Below, in pieces: positions 15,201 to 17,775 of a stretch of DNA of 17,775 bases. Location: the NCBI GenBank assembly GCA_002284615.2, contig MU069491.1:401001-418775 (forward strand), written 5' to 3'. The notes beneath the pieces were generated by a model. That model had not been told where the DNA came from, made no database searches, and saw only the letters and a list, made by a program, of their open reading frames with translations. Both the position numbers and the translations under genes were made by a program. Each line of letters begins with the position of its first letter. Within the stretch, counting starts at the first letter, position 1. Source of the DNA: Dunaliella salina. Its lineage: Eukaryota; Chlorophyta; Chlorophyceae; Chlamydomonadales; Dunaliellaceae.

Positions 15201-17259
15201 GCTCCTGAACTTGAAATCACAGTTTGCCTAACCATGCTGTGATGTCAGGTATTGTTGGGTGGGGACGGGGTAAGCGTGGTGTTGGGGGCCATCCATCAGG
15301 ATGGGTGCAGGCAAGGAGGGCAGATATCCACCAGCTTGCCCATGCTGCAAGCTTGCCCTTAAAGTCGAGCACAAAATTGCAGAAAATAACACACATACAT
15401 ACATTTAAGTCAGAATAGATTCAATATGTGGCCTGGTTGGAAACCGGCAAGCTGTTTTGACCCAATATTTCAAGCAATCTCTTTGCCTCGGAGCAGAAGT
15501 CTGGGCCTGATTTGCACCAGATTTGCAGCAGACATAATTGGTTGGAGCATTAGAAAGGAGGTGCTCTATGGCTTGCATTAGGCTGCTGCCTTACTTGCGT
15601 ATTGTATGCAATCCTGAGGATGCCACTATCTCCCCTGAAACGGAGAAATTATTTATGTGTTTCAAGCCAGGAAAAAAACCGAGCCCATTCACCCATGAAA
15701 TGTAGTCCTGGTGTCAAGCCACCCTTGAGCAAAAAGCGCACCCACTCACCCACGAAATGTAGACCTGGTGGTCTTGAAGAAGGCTGTGCAGTGCACCAGC
15801 AGCTGCTGTTACCAGCGCCATGTCATCATCGCGCAGCAAGCGAAGGAAGGCTGGAACCCCTCCTACCTGCGTATTGTAACAAGTCAAGTCATCAACAAGG
15901 ACTTGTGCAAGAATGGAACACAATGCACTGCATCCAAATCCTGTGATTGGTCGATCCTGTGATTAGAGCGACGCTTTCAATCTATAATGTCAGGAAAATC
16001 ATGATCACTCTTGTGTAGGTTTGGGTAGCCACTTAGGAGAGCCTCCCTGAGGGTGAGGCTAGGCGAGGCTTAGGGAGCCTATTTGGCGGATGGGCCTCAC
16101 CCTCTGTGATCCTCATTTCACTTCAAAACGGTGTAGAACTGCCTAAAACTACCTAATAAATGTGTGCATCCAAGGAGGCCCTACCCAAATAGGCCGAGCC
16201 TCTTCCAGGCTCGGCTAGCCTATTTGAGTTATTCGGACACCCTATTTACACATAGCTATTCTTGTGATTAGAGTGGGGATTCAAATTCCAATTTCAGGCA
16301 TAAGAGGGCAGGCACCCCAGGGCCTCCAGCCTGCACATTGTTCGACATCTAGTGCACTGCATCAAAAGCATGCTCACTCCTGAAAACGGAGAGCCCCTTG
16401 GAATTCAGTCATAACCAACTGCCAGACAAAGGCAGGCGCCTAAGCTGTGCAGTTATGAACACAGGATGCATTGCGATTCACATGGAACACTATGCGCACT
16501 CCTGTGATGGAAGCATGGTCTTGGGGCCCCTGCAAATGCGCATTCAGCTTCCTACAAAAGTTGATGCCTGGACAAAAGAAGTCATGGCTCGAGCATGAAC
16601 ACAACAGTCTTCAATTTTCTTGTTCCCCCATGGACAACAGCCTACAACTCCCTTGTTCAATTCACAATTCTACGGCACAGCAACACACAGCCACACACAC
16701 TTCAAACAACCAATGTGGGGTACAGTTTGCCTGGATTCTGCATGCCATAACCTTGTTGATCTAAACCACTTTCTGACCCAGCTGACGTTAGAATCTTTTT
16801 CTTTTGTCAGAAAGTGGCCTGGATGTTGACCCAGTTGTCGATCCAGCATTTACTGATCAAGAAAAAACAGCAAGAGGGGCAAGAAAACACAACAAGAGGA
16901 GCAAGAAAAACAGCAAGAGGAGCAAAGAAGGCGGGAAGTGTTATGGGAAAGTGATGAATCTCTCAGTCTCTTCTTTATCTCCTGACCCCAACAACATGCC
17001 CCATGCTCCACACGGGAGCCCACAAGCAAGCAAGGACATTAATCTTCACACAAAAAAGAGAAAAATGAGGGGAGATGCTTAACACCTACCTATGAAAGCA
17101 CATGACTCTCTACGGTATGCTCCTGCCGTCTTGCTGAGCACCTCTCACCTGCGCCACATCTGCTCTAAATGTGACATCTCGTTGCATGCACATGGCCAAG
17201 GCGTGCAGCATACTCAGGCGCACATCGCCAAAAAGGCCATTCATGCCTTCCACCATTGC
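12148..17259 (-). CDS. ARM/HEAT-repeat protein, internal exons of a large gene
   Basis: Minus-strand exons in order: 17259-17149, 15866-15765 (or to 15750), 14104-14012, 13275-13226, 12226-12148. All have GT..AG borders; the first four borders are phase 0 and the last is a split Lys codon (AA|G) that closes exactly. The joined product, about 145 residues, is a run of armadillo-like helices: DVRLSMLHALAMCMQRDVTF, RADVAQVGGVPAFLRLLRDD, DMALVTAAAGALHSLLQDHQ, VVESIHGVPELLHLLERL, LALQQVLWTLERIGESSEQY and AKYLLDRNVLPHLFSIITQ. GG/GVP.LL.LL and AA.AL..L are typical ARM signatures. Such proteins are binding scaffolds; I cannot name the subfamily. The introns are 0.7-1.7 kb. The 5' end is not identified and the gene probably continues left to 8427. 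Confidence 0.68.
13226..13275 (-). CDS. ARM/HEAT gene exon, 50 nt
   Basis: Acceptor CTTGGACTTTGCAG, perfect donor GCAAA|GTAAGT. It reads VLWTLERIGESSEQYA plus two bases (AA) that are completed to Lys by the first G of the next exon. Confidence 0.7.
14012..14104 (-). CDS. ARM/HEAT gene exon
   Basis: Excellent acceptor (GATTTGTTTCTGTTGCTCACAG) and donor CAG|GTGCGC; 31 codons in phase 0: VVESIHGVPELLHLLERLPV then AVHDNHLALQQ. A second in-frame donor (GAG|GTATAG at 13991) would add VRLYLKE. The first donor gives the better continuation LALQQ|VLWTLERIG. Confidence 0.7.
14360..14580. repeat. Imperfect intronic duplication
   Basis: Two diverged blocks share AAATAGGCARCAG, GGGCRCCRTGCAYCTTGA and AGACAAG. 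They lie in the large intron between ARM exons 15866 and 14104. Related short motifs (GGGCAGCRRANCNACTCCC) recur at about 13014 and 13073. Confidence 0.45.
15683..15776. repeat. Tandem duplication of an exon end and its donor
   Basis: The segment CCCACTCACCCACGAAATGT AGACCTGGTGGTCTTGA (15741-15776) is repeated with changes at 15683-15718, about 58 bp downstream in transcript direction. The distal copy has GTGAAT in place of the GTGAGT donor. Confidence 0.7.
15750..15866 (-). CDS. ARM/HEAT gene exon with two candidate donors
   Basis: Starts after TTGTTACAATACGCAG and reads VGGVPAFLRLLRDDDMALVT AAAGALHSLLQDHQ. Two donors preserve phase 0: CAG|GTCTAC (15765), which gives the cleaner ARM junction LLQDHQ|VVESIHG, and TGG|GTGAGT (15750), which is the stronger site and adds VYISW. 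The region around the donors is tandemly duplicated just downstream. Confidence 0.68.
16012..16254. mobile_element. Inverted-repeat (foldback or MITE-like) element
   Basis: The two ends are imperfect inverted copies. TGTGTA, GGGT, a GAGGCT/CTAGC-rich middle and AGCCTATTTGG..GGGCCT appear on the left and, reversed, on the right. The arms are roughly 80 bp with an unpaired centre near 16110-16170. A 7-bp TCTTGTG occurs at 16009-16015 and 16260-16266 and could be a target duplication, but it does not sit cleanly against the inverted ends. The family is not assigned. Confidence 0.5.
16300..16860. other. No gene recognised (probable ARM-gene intron)
   Basis: Short open frames on both strands lack paired splice sites or family-like sequence. 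It lies between ARM exons 17149 and 15866, so it is most simply intron. Confidence 0.45.
16862..16930 (+). repeat. Purine-rich tandem repeat
   Basis: Units such as AACAGCAAGAGGAGCAAG and its variants repeat about three times. The plus-strand Lys/Arg/Ser-rich frame across it is a product of this composition. Confidence 0.7.
17149..17259 (-). CDS. ARM/HEAT gene exon (first secure one)
   Basis: The acceptor has a long pyrimidine tract (CTTTGTCTTTCTTTTTCTGG then CCATGCAG) and the donor is CAG|GTGAGA. It holds 37 codons, phase 0, reading AMVEGMNGLFGDVRLSMLHA and on to FRADVAQ, two amphipathic helices. It joins to VGGVPAFLRLL of the next exon as a normal ARM repeat boundary. Confidence 0.65.
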
Positions 17260-17418
17260 CTGCATGGCCAGAAAAAGAAAGACAAAGAATGAGCAGTCAG
17301 GCTCGGCCTCTTGCTGCTTGCCCCTTGGCAGCCTGCTTGTGACGTGCAACCTGCAGTTGAGACAAAATCAAAACCAAACTAAAATCAGAAGAAGCAGCGC
17401 ACATGCTCATGAGCTCAC

Positions 17419-17511
17419 ATCCAGAAAGAGATCTGCTGTCCAACAAAATCTGGGGTTTACAAAGAAGCACTTAGTGCGTTCAGGCATGCGCAACACATCC
17501 ACAGGCTGGTG
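17419..17511 (-). CDS. Possible upstream ARM-gene exon
   Basis: After acceptor GGAATCTGTTTTAAAG the minus strand reads HQPVDVLRMPERTKCFFVNP then RFCWTADLFLD, ending at donor GAT|GTGAGC. That is 31 codons in phase 0, compatible with exon 17259-17149. The peptide is protein-like but not itself ARM-like. Confidence 0.35.
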
Positions 17512-17670
17512 CTTTAAAACAGATTCCATATACACCAGCAAACAGGGGTGTCACAGGCATATGGGCTTCCAACTTCAAATTCCACTGCTTGAAAAAGCTC
17601 AATCAGCAAGAGTTCCCAACTCTTTTTTCATCTTGGATTTTAATGGCTTAAGGTGATTCCACGCCAGATC

Positions 17671-17672
<2 letters not shown>

Positions 17673-17719
<47 letters not shown>

Positions 17720-17727
17720 CTAGCTTT

Positions 17728-17775
<48 letters not shown>
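17673..17775. repeat. (CA)n microsatellite, two blocks
   Basis: CA runs at about 17673-17717 and 17732-17775 are separated by a short unique spacer (TTCTAGCTTTGCAA). The repeat continues beyond the window. Confidence 0.97.

Noticed and set aside
15215..15400. Minus-strand frame LDFKGKLAAWASWWISALLA followed by a proline-rich tail
   Set aside because: Open for 59 codons but with no paired splice sites, no family resemblance and a low-complexity tail; it lies in an ARM-gene intron.
16804..17082. Plus-strand Lys/Arg-rich frame resembling a nuclear localisation region
   Set aside because: Composition comes from the purine-rich tandem repeat at 16862-16930; no splice sites or start support.
1..17775. 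Terminal TG and CA repeats considered as long terminal inverted repeats of one large element
   Set aside because: They are simple dinucleotide tracts on opposite strands, also present at 10871-10939, and have no shared unique sequence.

Overview
This is a eukaryotic nuclear window: long spliceosomal introns (GT..AG, donors mostly GTGAGN or GTAAGN, acceptors mostly YnNCAG), small exons of 28-170 bp, abundant (TG)n/(CA)n microsatellites, several minisatellites and small non-autonomous DNA transposons. No bacterial-style gene, RNA gene or CRISPR array was seen. The species cannot be fixed from the sequence. A protist or green alga with a mid-GC, repeat-rich genome is my guess at low confidence; an invertebrate is not excluded. 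Long uninterrupted ORFs here are almost all accidental. The real coding signal lies in short splice-bounded segments that I assembled by hand from splice sites, reading phase and protein-like sequence.

Layout. (1) 1-1055: microsatellite, a 42-bp minisatellite and a 9-bp repeat. (2) 1056-4914, minus strand: a multi-exon caspase-like (peptidase C14 fold) gene whose exons read in compatible phase. It shows the first beta strand (KEALVIGVTNY), the catalytic-histidine motif (FFSGHG) and the following YLLPVDF segment. The exon expected to carry the catalytic cysteine reads FFLSR, so activity is doubtful. The first recognised exon has a decayed duplicate at 4344-4445. The large intron also holds a diverged hAT-type MITE (3871-4228). 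(3) 5145-5580, plus strand: a codon-biased, frame-broken coding remnant. (4) 6518-8396, plus strand: two copies of a 97-bp tandem repeat, then a six-exon gene predicted to encode a 149-residue, charged, mostly helical protein of no family I recognise. Its second intron carries an 89-bp minisatellite made from exon 2 plus its splice donor. (5) 8427-17511, minus strand, convergent with gene 4: a large ARM/HEAT-repeat gene. Five internal exons (17259 to 12148) join in phase; a likely terminal exon lies at 8681-8427, and the 5' end runs beyond the window or is unrecognised. Its introns carry an intact-looking hAT MITE (9367-9752; perfect 20-bp TIRs, 8-bp TSD), an inverted-repeat element (about 16012-16254) and several tandem repeats.

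The three genes have no demonstrable joint function. The unusual parts are the possible pseudo-caspase with a duplicated dead exon, the exon-derived minisatellite carrying repeated splice donors, and the two related hAT MITEs, both in introns.
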